A DNA stretch of 64,000 nt from Methanomassiliicoccus sp. (GCA_012719175.1 JAAYAX010000005.1:248001-312000); one strand, 5' to 3'; shown: positions 34,016 through 42,338, counted from the first letter of the stretch. Numbers and translations: made by a program. The notes: generated by a model from the letters alone, not told the origin.

Positions 34016-36178
34016 TCGCATCCCCTTGTCCCGCTCCCGCAGGCGCTCGATGTTCCATCCGAAGGGGGAGAGGAGCTCGGCGGCGCCGCGGAGGCTGAGG
34101 TCCACATAGCGCTCGGCGTCGTACCTCTCATCGCCGTCCAGGAAGGGGGCGACCCTGACCCTCTGCCACGAGCTCCTGCTGGCGGAGTCCATGATGAGGT
34201 ACTCCACCGCCTGCCCGGGCTGTAGCTCGAAGCCCTGGTCGTGCAGCTGCTGCAGCGCGGCCACCGAGTCGTTGTACTGCACATACTCCTCCAGGCGCCG
34301 GGAGATGCTCTTCCTCATTATCAGGCGCGCCCTCTCCACGGTCCCGGAGCGCACCTCCTCGACGTAGCGATCCAGTACCTCCAAGGAGGAAGGTACCAGC
34401 TCCAGGAACGCGCTCCGGTCGGCGGCAACGGAGAGGTGGCGGAGCATGTCCTGCTGGAGGTCCTCCACCAGCAGGGGCGTGTCCTTGCGCCGCACCGCGA
34501 TCCCCCGGAGCTTCAGTTCCCCGTCCTCGAACTTCCCGTAGTAGCGGTTCAACGCACCCACCCCCGTGGATATGTTGGGCAGGAAGACGATCCAGGCGTA
34601 CCGCCCTTCCAGGTTGAGAGGTATGCCCATCTCCCGGGTGATCTCCTCGCAGTAGGACGCCACGTCGCCGTCCCCCCGCAGCCACAGCGAGTCCACGATC
34701 CCATGCAGCACATCGAAGCCGCGCCTCTCCGCAAGGTCTGCAGACCGCACCAGGATGTCCCTCCCGAAGGCGGTGATGGACTCATGGCACTCGATCCTTC
34801 CGAAACGTGCGTTCCTGTATCCAGTGTAGCCGAAGCAGGTGACCAGCACCCACTTGAGGGCCTTGGCCCGCTGCTCGTACATCTCCCCCTTACGCCCGCC
34901 CTGACCCTTGATCTGCTTATACACCCGCCGGCGGTTGAGGATGGGGACCAGCACCTTGGGGACCAGTCCCTGCCGCTTCTCGCAGATGTGGTACCCCAGC
35001 TCCGGCACCGTCCTCGAGGAGCGGGAGCAGCAGGGACACATCACCGTCTCCGGGGAGATGTTATGCCGCACCATGATGCTGGGGTACAGGGAGAAGAAGT
35101 CCACCTCCCACACCTGGTCATGCACTCCCACCTTGGGCTCGTAGATGAACCCCCCGCGGTCCGAGACTATCAACGCCCCGGCGGTCTTGAAGTCCTCGGG
35201 GAGGTTCTTCTTCCACAGCACCACGTGCCCGCTGCGCACGGCCTCATTCACCTGCATGGCGCTTATGGCGCTGCCCGGGGAGAGGCGGGAAAGGTCCTGC
35301 AGAGGTATCATGGAAAGGCGCGACATCTCGATCAGCCCGTGCAGGCCGCTCTCCCGGAAGGTGAAGGAGGACTCGCGGTCGATGTGCACCCGGCCGCGTA
35401 ACTTGTGGCCAGGGGGCTTGTACACGATGCGGCCGTAGGTGAAGAAGCTCTTCCCCCGGGAGGTCCTCTCCCCCCTCTCGCGCCCCAGCTCCAGGGTGAC
35501 GTCGTTAACCTGCGCCCGGTGGTGAAGATAGGGGAGGTAGAAGCTGTCCCCCTTGGAGGTGTAGATGATGTCCGGGTCCTGCTCCCTCATCAAGGATTGC
35601 AGGTCTATGATGATCCCGTCCTCAGGTCCGTCGAGGACCACGTCACCGACCTCCACCGAGGCGATGGGATCATCTAAGGTAGGGATCCCCGCTCCCTCGG
35701 TCCGGACCTTCAGCTCCGCCGAGGTCAGCGCAGGGATGGGGTAGTCGAGGCGCAGGTTCGAGTCCAGGCTGTGCAGGGAGGGGAGCTCCACCAGACCCAT
35801 GGCGAAGATCCCCTTGGCCAAGAAGTAGCGCTGGTCCATCCTCAGGTCCACGTTGTACAAGAGGTGGTCGCGGTAGCCTCCCCAGGAGTCGATGGTCACG
35901 GCCAGGGGCTGTATGGCCGCGTAGTCCCGCACCGCCACCGAGAGCACCTCCCGTTCCTCTCCGCCCAGCTCCGTCCGGCGGCGCACCAACGATACATCCT
36001 TCACCCCCAGGAGGGCAAGGTCCCGTGTCAGCTTCTCCAGCCTGTCCCTGGAGGCGAGCACGTAGATGCGGGGTATGAAATCCTCGACCACACGTTCCAC
36101 CCCTCGGTTGGTCCACACCCAGGTGACCATGCGGTTCTCGGCCATGTCCGCATAGCAGTCCAGGACCCATCCTCTCAC
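33971..36178 (-). CDS. polB: Divergent family-B DNA polymerase, PolB2 (Dpo2)-like
   Basis: The 735-residue polymerase keeps motif A (VDFFSLYPSIM, metal-binding Asp360) and a motif B-like helix (LKWVLVTCFGYTGYRNARFG, 441-460). In motif C the canonical GDTDS reads GIVDS (493-497), so the first Asp is lost but the metal-binding Asp496 remains. The exonuclease is eroded: the Exo I D-x-E is not recognisable, Exo II reads GDSFYLPYL with Tyr where Asp is expected, and Exo III lacks its Asp. It is shorter than replicative PolB (about 780 or more). It is the last gene of a tight three-gene operon with a small helical protein and a RecA-fold protein, the arrangement I recall for PolB2. Translesion synthesis is the likely role. 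The 3' end overlaps the TctA-like gene by 45 bases. Confidence 0.85.
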   Translation of the reverse strand: MRGWVLDCYADMAENRMVTWVWTNRGVERVVEDFIPRIYVLASRDRLEKLTRDLALLGVKDVSLVRRRTELGGEEREVLSVAVRDYAAIQPLAVTIDSWGGYRDHLLYNVDLRMDQRYFLAKGIFAMGLVELPSLHSLDSNLRLDYPIPALTSAELKVRTEGAGIPTLDDPIASVEVGDVVLDGPEDGIIIDLQSLMREQDPDIIYTSKGDSFYLPYLHHRAQVNDVTLELGRERGERTSRGKSFFTYGRIVYKPPGHKLRGRVHIDRESSFTFRESGLHGLIEMSRLSMIPLQDLSRLSPGSAISAMQVNEAVRSGHVVLWKKNLPEDFKTAGALIVSDRGGFIYEPKVGVHDQVWEVDFFSLYPSIMVRHNISPETVMCPCCSRSSRTVPELGYHICEKRQGLVPKVLVPILNRRRVYKQIKGQGGRKGEMYEQRAKALKWVLVTCFGYTGYRNARFGRIECHESITAFGRDILVRSADLAERRGFDVLHGIVDSLWLRGDGDVASYCEEITREMGIPLNLEGRYAWIVFLPNISTGVGALNRYYGKFEDGELKLRGIAVRRKDTPLLVEDLQQDMLRHLSVAADRSAFLELVPSSLEVLDRYVEEVRSGTVERARLIMRKSISRRLEEYVQYNDSVAALQQLHDQGFELQPGQAVEYLIMDSASRSSWQRVRVAPFLDGDERYDAERYVDLSLRGAAELLSPFGWNIERLRERDKGMRSKHRQESCVQARQI

Positions 36179-36414
36179 CCCTTCCCCCCCAGCCTCCGGA
36201 TCTCCTTCTCCTGCTCCAGGAGTATGGACAGGAGAGCGCCCTCCACGGGGTCGGAGAAGGCCGCATAGGTGGAGGCCGAGGCATGCGCCCGCGCCCGGTT
36301 GACCATGTGATCGAACACTTCCCGGTCCTCCTTGGGTAGCGCCCTGCGGAAATCGCTCCAGCTGTTGATGATCGATTCCAGGGTCATCCGGTAGGTGGGC
36401 ACCGTCCTTCCCAT
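36175..36414 (-). CDS. Small helical protein of the polB cassette
   Basis: The 79-residue protein is predicted all-helical (TLESIINSWSDFRRAL, REVFDHMVNRARAHAS, PVEGALLSILLEQEKEIRRL), with no catalytic motif. It lies between the RecA-fold gene (one base gap) and polB (ATGA overlap), so it is certainly co-translated with them. By analogy with the three-gene PolB2 cassette of Sulfolobales, it could bridge the polymerase and the RecA-like partner. That is inference from position. Confidence 0.78.
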   Translation of the reverse strand: MGRTVPTYRMTLESIINSWSDFRRALPKEDREVFDHMVNRARAHASASTYAAFSDPVEGALLSILLEQEKEIRRLGGKG

Positions 36415-36415
36415 G

Positions 36416-37153
36416 TCACCGCCTCAAGAACTCTTCCAAGGTGGTCTGGTTATGCGGCACGGCATGGTAGTACATGGTCTCCTGGCGGTTGGGCAGGGTT
36501 ATGCGCAGGCAGCGGGAGGCGTTCTCGATGCGCACGATGTCGTCCGCCATGCCGTACAGGAGGTTCTTCAGGCTTTTCCTCTGAAGTATCTTCATCAGGC
36601 CGTAGTTGGTGATCAGCGTGGCCACCCCGCGGTCGTGCGAGAGGTCCCGCAGGCGCTCCACGCACCGCCTTATCAGCTGGTACGATTCGGACCACCGCAT
36701 CTCCTTGTCCTGGAACATGTCCGGAAGGCAGGACACGATCACCATGCCGGCCCCGGTGCGCCTCACCTCTTCCTCCAAACGCTCGTCGATAAGGGATACC
36801 AGTTGGTAGGCGGTGAACGCCCGGGCCACGCTGATGCTGTCCAGCACCTCGGTGCGGTCCAGGCCGAAGCGCCTGCATATCCTCCCCAGCTCGTAGGGGT
36901 TCACGGAGTTGCCCCCGTCCACCCACACCACATCCTGGCCCAGGGTGCTGACCCCGTTAACGCACAGGATATGGGTCAGGTCGAAGAGCATGCGATCAGA
37001 GGAGTCCAGAAGGGTCATGCTACCAGGCCTCAGGCCCCCGAAGAAGGCGTCCAGGGTGGGAATGGAGGTGCGGACGGTCCGCTCCCCGTGCATCGTCAGC
37101 TCCCGCTGCGGCGCAATGGCCAGCGAGTCCGCTTCCCTGGTCGATAGGCTCAT
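36416..37153 (-). CDS. RecA-fold protein lacking Walker A (polB cassette, ImuA-like role suggested)
   Basis: The 245-residue protein has the RAD55/RecA entry VRTSIPTLDAFFGGLRPGSMTLLD (about 27-50), but where Walker A should follow it reads SSDRMLFDLTHI, with no Gly-Lys-Thr/Ser. The Walker B position is GAGMVIVSCLPDMF without the usual Asp at its end. A LITNYGLM strand and a C-terminal ENASRCLRITLPNR beta pair complete the fold. It is therefore probably an inactive RecA paralogue. It heads the operon with the 79-residue protein and divergent PolB. This mirrors bacterial ImuA, a degenerate RecA that partners error-prone polymerases. Confidence 0.8.
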   Translation of the reverse strand: MSLSTREADSLAIAPQRELTMHGERTVRTSIPTLDAFFGGLRPGSMTLLDSSDRMLFDLTHILCVNGVSTLGQDVVWVDGGNSVNPYELGRICRRFGLDRTEVLDSISVARAFTAYQLVSLIDERLEEEVRRTGAGMVIVSCLPDMFQDKEMRWSESYQLIRRCVERLRDLSHDRGVATLITNYGLMKILQRKSLKNLLYGMADDIVRIENASRCLRITLPNRQETMYYHAVPHNQTTLEEFLRR

Positions 37154-37320
37154 ACTCTCCTATCCGGCATTCGACCCGCGGATTATATGAACCTGAGAGG
37201 GAGAGTTGCCCGAAAGTAGCCCTTCGTTTCCAGTGGGCTGGGCGTTAAAAATCGCGCCGCAAGCCGCGCCGGACGTCCATGCGACGGTCTCTAAGACCGC
37301 TCACGTCGCGCCTGGGCGGG
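37154..37320. other. Intergenic segment with GC-rich hairpins
   Basis: The segment between the polB cassette and a small minus-strand gene holds a stem around 37282-37310: GCGAC pairing with GTCGC outside and GGTC pairing with GACC around TCTAA inside. On the minus strand GC-rich sequence is followed by ATTTTTAA at 37246-37253, so it may be the terminator of the small gene upstream. It does not fold as a tRNA. The cassette promoter should lie near 37165-37200 (TATATGAA-like on the plus strand at 37183-37190), but no strong TATA box is visible on the minus strand. Confidence 0.35.
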
Positions 37321-37524
37321 TCACCTTCTCCCCATGGAATACCTGGCATCGGTGCAGGCCTTCGAACCCCGGGCCACGCCGGCCTTGGTGCATTCCCTTT
37401 TCAGTTCGCAGAAGATGCATCTTTCCCATGCTCGCGGCGTCCCTCTCCAAACATTGGTCGGCCGTTCGCTCTCAACCTGTACCTCTGCTTCCTTGATCTC
37501 GGTCTGAGGTTCCATGAATACCAT
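37321..37524 (-). CDS. Small Cys-rich hypothetical protein
   Basis: The 67-residue product has an acidic N-terminal tail and a C-terminal cysteine cluster, CIFCELKREC (about 36-45) and a further Cys near residue 57, consistent with a metal site. The codon choice is like that of the neighbouring genes (G/C in third positions). ATG at 37524 or 37515 may be the start, and GGGG precedes the first. I recognise no family. It may be independent of the polB cassette because a hairpin and T-run lie between them. Confidence 0.45.
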   Translation of the reverse strand: MVFMEPQTEIKEAEVQVESERPTNVWRGTPRAWERCIFCELKRECTKAGVARGSKACTDARYSMGRR

Positions 37525-37700
37525 CCCCGGCGGTCATCATGTCACAGTCTATTGTTCCCTTCTGTCTGAGTTGCATGTCCCAGGAATGAGCGGAGGACAC
37601 GGAAGGGGGCGGAAAGGATGTGGCTAGCAGTAGAGAGCACGCCTGCCGGGAACAGTTTTAATAACGGCCAGCTGACATAGGTCGTAATGAGGTATCCATT

Positions 37701-37868
37701 ATGCCCAGCTGCCACGAGATGAAGATGGACCAGGTCTACGTATGCAAGGACTGTGGCCTAGAGCTGCAGGTCGTTAAGGAGTGCAAGGAGTGCGGTGCGG
37801 AATCGTGTGGTTGCGTGCAAAGCTGCTCTTTTGAATGCTGTGGTAGTCCCATGGCGCTGCGTGAATGA
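37701..37868 (+). CDS. 55-residue Cys-rich zinc-ribbon-like protein
   Basis: This short gene encodes MPSCHEMKMDQ, then YVCKDCGLELQVVKECKECG, then closely spaced cysteines (SCGC, SCSFECCG), and ends SPMALRE. CxxCGLELxVxxxCxxCG plus a final CCGxPM resembles small metal-binding proteins of anaerobic archaea related to the desulforedoxin-like N-terminal domain. It has 10 Cys in 55 residues. GAGGT at 37688-37692 lies 8 bases before the ATG, and a TTTTAATAA TATA-like box at 37653-37661 lies about 40-48 bases upstream. It probably binds zinc or iron; its role is unknown. Confidence 0.75.
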   Translation: MPSCHEMKMDQVYVCKDCGLELQVVKECKECGAESCGCVQSCSFECCGSPMALRE

Positions 37869-38088
37869 GCATCATAGGGTAATCAAGCTGAAACATCAGC
37901 ATAGGTGCGCGGTCAAACCACTTCAATATTTTTCACCTTCCTACCTGGAGGTCACGAGCCTATCAGATATCTTCTGCCTGTCGACGGACATGCTAGATGG
38001 CACGGGGGCGCGACATTAAGGAGGAACAACGTGGGCCAGGCTGGAAAGTCCGATACCTTTAACTATGATATCCAGCATCGAAACCGAG
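37869..38088. other. Intergenic region with an unused strong Shine-Dalgarno/GTG
   Basis: The region contains AAGGAGGAAC at 38018-38027 followed by GTG at 38031. That GTG opens a frame running antiparallel in codon sense to the nuclease frame (not in frame with it) to 38387, and its product has no recognisable features. A TTTAACTAT stretch at 38057-38065 looks like a TATA box for the beta-lactamase-fold gene. Otherwise I see nothing. Confidence 0.4.
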
Positions 38089-39069
38089 ATGTCGGGGAGA
38101 GAGCTAGCGGTTCGGCTGGGCAATGGGGTGGAGGTCCTCGGGAGCAGGGAGTACTACTTCGACGCCGAGACCATAGGGCCCAAGGGCACCTTCTGCATTT
38201 CTCACGCTCACTCCGACCACATGCCCAAGCGGATAGTGGGGCAGAGCGTGACCTGCTCCGACATAACCCTCCGCTGCCTCAACAATCGGAGCAAGAAGAA
38301 GCAGGTGGTGCGGTCCCCTCCCGATGGCGTCCGCATGCTCGACGCCGGCCATATGGCCGGATCGCGGATGTTCCAGGTGGAGGTTGATGGCCGTGAGGTC
38401 CTGTACACCGGCGATCTGTGCACGCGGGACCGCTGTGGCAACAAGGGCGCGAGACCGGTGAGGACGGACGTCCTGATCATCGAGTCCACCTACGGAAAGC
38501 CGAAGTACGTTTTCCCGCCCAGCGATATAATCGCCGGCCTCATACGCGATGAGGTGGAGGACAACTTCTCTCAGGGACGTTCGGTGTCCCTGTATTCCTA
38601 CCCCCTCGGCAAGTCCCAGGACATGCTGCGTGTCCTCCAGGAGTTCTGCCCCTACACCGATGAGGCGGTGTTCAACGCCACCTCCCTGGTCCGCAGCGAC
38701 GATGACCCCCTGGAATGCCAGCTGTGGAAGGAGGACGAGCCTGGGGATCCGTTCCTCGTCATATGCTCCCCATGGCTGAAGCGCACTGCCCAGGAAGAGG
38801 TGCTCCGCCGCAAGTGCGTGAAGCGCCTGGCGGTATCGGGATGGGCCTTGGACAGCGGATACCGGGCGAGGATGGGGGTGCACGAGGCCTTCCCCTTCTC
38901 GGACCATGCGGACTTCAACGACCTCATTGCCTTTGTCAAGGCCTGCGAGCCGGAGGTGGTGCTCACCCACCACGGGTTCGCCGAGTCGCTGGCAGTGGAG
39001 ATAAAGGCCCGGCTGGGGATCGATGCCCGCCCCCTGATCCGTGGGCAGCGGTCGCTGCTGGAGTTCTAG
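38089..39069 (+). CDS. Metallo-beta-lactamase-fold nuclease (COG1236-like)
   Basis: The soluble 326-residue protein has the zinc motif SHAHSDHMPKR (about 36-46), HMAGSRMFQVE with a metal His, YTGDLCTRD with the bridging Asp, and IIESTYGKP. C-terminal AFPFSDHADFNDLI and LTHHG complete the site. These are the beta-CASP-type motifs of RNA-processing or DNA-ligase-associated exonucleases (COG1236). It is shorter than archaeal CPSF-type nucleases and lacks KH domains. ATG 38089 was preferred over 38065 because a TATA-like box at 38057-38065 would make it leaderless. Either RNA or DNA could be the substrate. Confidence 0.83.
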   Translation: MSGRELAVRLGNGVEVLGSREYYFDAETIGPKGTFCISHAHSDHMPKRIVGQSVTCSDITLRCLNNRSKKKQVVRSPPDGVRMLDAGHMAGSRMFQVEVDGREVLYTGDLCTRDRCGNKGARPVRTDVLIIESTYGKPKYVFPPSDIIAGLIRDEVEDNFSQGRSVSLYSYPLGKSQDMLRVLQEFCPYTDEAVFNATSLVRSDDDPLECQLWKEDEPGDPFLVICSPWLKRTAQEEVLRRKCVKRLAVSGWALDSGYRARMGVHEAFPFSDHADFNDLIAFVKACEPEVVLTHHGFAESLAVEIKARLGIDARPLIRGQRSLLEF

Positions 39070-39125
39070 TGGGGGGCACGATCGGGAATGCTCTATATAC
39101 TAAGTCCAGAGAGCAGTATGATCGC

Positions 39126-40598
39126 TCAGATGCCGTTCAGGCGGTGGTCGTACTTCCCGCTAGCCATCCGCTCCATCACAGTATCGCCTATCCTATCGAG
39201 CTGCTCCTCGGAGAACAGTCCGGAGGAGATGCTCTTGGAGCCGGTGGACGACAGCAAATGAACGGTCCCGCGAGATACGCCGAACCTCCTGGCGATGGGA
39301 CCTTTGGTGACCCGTACCATCTGCACCTTATCGTAGCTCATCACGACGGTCTCACGGTCAAGGATGCCGTTGACGAACGTGAACAGTTCCTCCCCCAGAT
39401 CGATCTCCCGGACGCGATAGGAAACGCGCGCCGCGTAGACGGCGGCCAGTATGGCCAGCGCTGTGAGGAGGGGCAGCAAGTAAGCAGCCAGGTTCAAGAG
39501 CCCCTCCTGGGAGGCGTTCTCGCGGAAGAGGACGGCCGATGGGTACGCCATCGCCAGGACGAGGAGGACGGAGGCGATGAGCGTCCTTATGCGCAGCACG
39601 CTCCAAGCACCTACAGGCTGTTTCCCTGGAGTGCGCTCGTAAACGAACTCCGGAACCAGCTCGCCGAGGACCTTCTTGATGGTCTCATCATCCTTGAGCA
39701 GGCATATCACCGGGCGCGAGCTGCCTTCGCTGTCCCCGGAGGCGATGCCCACCACCTCCGCCTCGATGCAGGAACGATGCAGGAGCCTCGAGGCGAGGGT
39801 GCTCTTGACCCGCACCGCGTTTATCTTGGAGATGCGGAACGAGGTCTTGTACGTCCTTATCAGGCCGTGCTGCAGGTGGATGAACTCGCCCTGGCGGTGA
39901 ACCTTGAAGTTGTAGTATCGGAAGAGCTGTGTTATCGACGGGACCATCTGGATCAGGAAGAACATGAACAGCGAGGGAAGGGCCGTGCCGCCGGCACCCA
40001 TCTCCGTGGTCACGGAGTTATACATCTCCACGATGGAGTTGGCCAGGAACACTCCTCCCAGCAGGGTCTGGGACGTGGGAACGCTGAACAGGCTGTGAAC
40101 GACCACGTCCTTGGTGGAAAAGGATACTATCGACCTCATTTCCTCCTCTGCCGGAAGGCTCTGATCATAAAGATGCCGTGACATCTCGCCCCTCAGCCGC
40201 TCTGCCAATTCCCGCTTGAACGTGAGCGATGCCTCTGGAAGTATGGCGTTGTGCCCGGAGTTGATGTTGATCATGAGCTTGGACGTCCCGAAGATCCTGT
40301 TCAGAAGGCCCTGGCTAATGTTCACGGCGGCGATCTTGGAGTACGGAAGGACCTTCTTGAACTTGAACAAGGTGTCCCTCTCGATAACCACCTCCTTTTC
40401 GCTGAAGCGGATGAGGGTCCTCTTCCATCGGCGGTAGCTGAAGAGGAGGGTCAGGGCCAGGGCGCCCACGCCCAAGGCCGCCACCAGGCTCATGTCCAGA
40501 CGCCCGAAAATGAATAGGAACAACGCCATGACCACGATGATGTGCAGCGTGTCCTCCACGATGATCGTGGGATGGCAACGGAGAGGCTCCCCGGTCAC
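39126..40598 (-). CDS. YdbT-like membrane protein with bacterial PH (bPH2/DUF304) domains
   Basis: The 490-residue protein has paired hydrophobic helices at about 15-55, 165-225 and 340-395, each followed by a bPH2 domain. The repeats have the YRR/YRxRE-V-ERDTLFKF type strand, then V-x-YSKIAAVNISQG, ISKINAVRVKST or YDKVQMVRVTKG, typical of DUF304. Three repeats make it YdbT-like. The function of these membrane-edge beta proteins is uncertain. It overlaps its partner YdbS-like gene upstream in an ATGA junction. Confidence 0.85.
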   Translation of the reverse strand: MTGEPLRCHPTIIVEDTLHIIVVMALFLFIFGRLDMSLVAALGVGALALTLLFSYRRWKRTLIRFSEKEVVIERDTLFKFKKVLPYSKIAAVNISQGLLNRIFGTSKLMININSGHNAILPEASLTFKRELAERLRGEMSRHLYDQSLPAEEEMRSIVSFSTKDVVVHSLFSVPTSQTLLGGVFLANSIVEMYNSVTTEMGAGGTALPSLFMFFLIQMVPSITQLFRYYNFKVHRQGEFIHLQHGLIRTYKTSFRISKINAVRVKSTLASRLLHRSCIEAEVVGIASGDSEGSSRPVICLLKDDETIKKVLGELVPEFVYERTPGKQPVGAWSVLRIRTLIASVLLVLAMAYPSAVLFRENASQEGLLNLAAYLLPLLTALAILAAVYAARVSYRVREIDLGEELFTFVNGILDRETVVMSYDKVQMVRVTKGPIARRFGVSRGTVHLLSSTGSKSISSGLFSEEQLDRIGDTVMERMASGKYDHRLNGI

Positions 40599-41107
40599 GT
40601 TGATTCCCTGTCCCGAAGCATGGTGCCGATCAGCCTGTTAAGCCTTTCCGCCATCTTCTCCGCCTCCGCTATCTCCAGGTAGCTCACGGTGGCTATGCCC
40701 CCGGCGGTGGTTACATTGACATGTCCCAGGCCCAACATGTTATCTATCGGGCCTCTGGAGACCTCCACTTGATGGATCCTCTCGATGGGCACCATCACAT
40801 GCTTTAAGAACAGGATGCCGGAGCGGACGTCCACTCGGTCCTCGGTGATCTTGTAGCGGTATCGAGAATAGAACACCGGAGGGGCCGCCAGCATGTAGGC
40901 GAGGACGATCACCAGGAATGCGAGGCCGATGAGCTGCACCATGCTGCGGGCATCGCCGAGGCTCTCTCCAAATAGGCTCATGAGCAGGATGAACCCCACC
41001 AGGAGCACGGCGTAGGTTATGGCGTAGCCCAGGTACATGGACCACATGCACTTCTTGTTCAATCTTAGATAGCTGGCCGTGCCGTCCTTCTCCTCCCCAT
41101 CTGTCAT
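40595..41107 (-). CDS. YdbS-like membrane protein with bPH2 (DUF304) domain
   Basis: This 170-residue protein has a short cytoplasmic N terminus, two membrane helices (about 24-46 and 57-78), and one bPH2 domain with YRYKITEDRVDVRSGILFLKH, IPIERIHQVEVSRGPI and GLGHVNVTTAGG. The ydbS-ydbT gene pair is conserved in bacteria and some archaea. It is translationally coupled to the larger YdbT-like gene. Confidence 0.87.
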   Translation of the reverse strand: MTDGEEKDGTASYLRLNKKCMWSMYLGYAITYAVLLVGFILLMSLFGESLGDARSMVQLIGLAFLVIVLAYMLAAPPVFYSRYRYKITEDRVDVRSGILFLKHVMVPIERIHQVEVSRGPIDNMLGLGHVNVTTAGGIATVSYLEIAEAEKMAERLNRLIGTMLRDREST

Positions 41108-41197
41108 CTAGACACCTGAGAACGGGGAGGAGGATGAGCCTTCAGGGCTTTAATCTATCCAGTGTGGGCGGCCGCCCTCGATCGGCTCCTCGACGCC

Positions 41198-41689
41198 TCA
41201 CCTTCCCAGGGCGATATGGTAGTCCTTGGAGTTGAGACGGAAGAGCACCCAGTCCAGCTTGATCGCTCCCCTGCCCTCGTAAAAGTCGTGGGCCGGAGTA
41301 TTCCAGTCCAGGGCGGTCCACTCCATCCTTCCGCATCCACGACGCTCGGCCTCCTGGACGCAGAAGCGGAACATCTCCTTCCCCAGCCCCTTCTTGCGGT
41401 GCTCCTCCAGCACGAAGATGTCCTCCAGGAACAAAGAGGGCCGGGCCAGGAAGGTGGAGTAGGTGAAGTAGAAGGCTAGGTATCCCACGGGGACGCCGTC
41501 GAGCATGGCCAGGTACGCTTGGAACAATGGCGGGTCGGAGGTTACGTCCCGGACCAGTCGGGCCTTGCCGTCCTCGTCGGGAGGGTCCAGGGACTCGAAG
41601 TCGGCCAATGCCTTGATCAAAGACACGTAGTGCTCCACGTTGGTCCGGTCCACCTTCACGATCCGCAAGTCCTCCGCCGCCTGGGCCAT
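41198..41689 (-). CDS. GNAT family N-acetyltransferase
   Basis: The 163-residue protein has the GNAT order: an N-terminal RIVKVDRTNVEHYVSLIKAL segment, VPVGYLAFYFTYSTF strand (about 70-85), the acetyl-CoA loop VLEEHRKKGLGKEMFRF (about 100-116; R/Q-x-x-G-x-G/A), and a final AHDFYEGRGA motif. It resembles diamine (spermidine-type) acetyltransferases, which commonly have LEDIFVLEEHRKKGLG. The substrate is not determinable. ATG 41689 is preceded by AGGGACC. Confidence 0.88.
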   Translation of the reverse strand: MAQAAEDLRIVKVDRTNVEHYVSLIKALADFESLDPPDEDGKARLVRDVTSDPPLFQAYLAMLDGVPVGYLAFYFTYSTFLARPSLFLEDIFVLEEHRKKGLGKEMFRFCVQEAERRGCGRMEWTALDWNTPAHDFYEGRGAIKLDWVLFRLNSKDYHIALGR

Positions 41690-41722
41690 GGTCCCTGGGA
41701 ACGGCGATGAGGGTAAAATGCG

Positions 41723-41947
41723 TTACGGCCCTTTGGCGTCCGATGTCCCCGTCTCGTCGTCGAAGAAGAAGAGGTCATCTATCTTCATGCCCAGGGCCTC
41801 GGCGACATCATGGGCAAGGCGAAGGGAGGGGTTGTACTTCCCCTTCTCCAGGAACACGATGGTCTCCCTTCTCACCCCGACCTTCTGGGCCAGGTCCTCC
41901 TGCGTCAGGTCGAGACGGGCGCGGTGCTCCTTAATGGTGGTCCTCAT
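41723..41947 (-). CDS. XRE-type helix-turn-helix regulator
   Basis: The 74-residue DNA-binding protein reads [20 protein letters not shown] then [28 protein letters not shown], the small YozG-like Cro/CI fold. The C-terminal tail after IDDLFFF is acidic. It is third in an operon with two small membrane proteins (ATGA overlap with the DUF2178 gene). Small XRE proteins of this kind usually autoregulate their operon, and the inverted repeat at 42580-42607 is a candidate site. Confidence 0.93.
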   Translation of the reverse strand: MRTTIKEHRARLDLTQEDLAQKVGVRRETIVFLEKGKYNPSLRLAHDVAEALGMKIDDLFFFDDETGTSDAKGP

Positions 41948-42336
41948 TCCACGTCTCCCTTGCGTCCCAGGTACCAGTTGAATCCGAAGATGGACACCAC
42001 TATCACGATGAGAGTGGTACCCACCGCCTGGGCCATGGTCACCTTATACCCCCCGCCGAAGCCGAATATCATAGCGATGGTCGCCACCCACAGCAGGACA
42101 GTGTACCACGAATATGTCATGGCCAGGGTCCCTATGCGGGCGGCCCTCTCGTCCTTGAGCGGCTGCTTCAGCCCTATGAATTCACCCATCCCGCCCATGA
42201 ACAGCCCCATACCTAGCATGACCTGCAGCCAAAGGATGCCGTCCAGGGTGTCACCGATGATCATCAGGATCCCGCAGCCGATGAGAAGCAGACCCCCCAG
42301 GGCCACGCTTATGGTCCTTGCCTTGACCATGTCCAT
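41944..42336 (-). CDS. DUF2178-like membrane protein
   Basis: This 130-residue protein has four hydrophobic helices (about 8-28, 33-54, 77-98 and 105-124). The motif [23 protein letters not shown] after the second helix fits the DUF2178 signature (DER…A…T). Such proteins are often encoded beside small XRE regulators in archaea and bacteria. ATG 42336 is preferred because GGTGACC lies 8 bases upstream; an in-frame TTG at 42342 is an alternative. Confidence 0.78.
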   Translation of the reverse strand: MDMVKARTISVALGGLLLIGCGILMIIGDTLDGILWLQVMLGMGLFMGGMGEFIGLKQPLKDERAARIGTLAMTYSWYTVLLWVATIAMIFGFGGGYKVTMAQAVGTTLIVIVVSIFGFNWYLGRKGDVE

Positions 42337-42338
42337 GC

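Noticed and set aside
37258-37320. tRNA or other structured RNA near the polB cassette
   Set aside because: Hairpins exist, but there are no D and T arms or acceptor stem, so it does not fold as a tRNA on either strand.
37905-38387. 160-codon frame ahead of and overlapping the beta-lactamase-fold gene
   Set aside because: The product has no recognisable motifs, and the metallo-nuclease frame explains the overlap. I noted only its ribosome-binding site.
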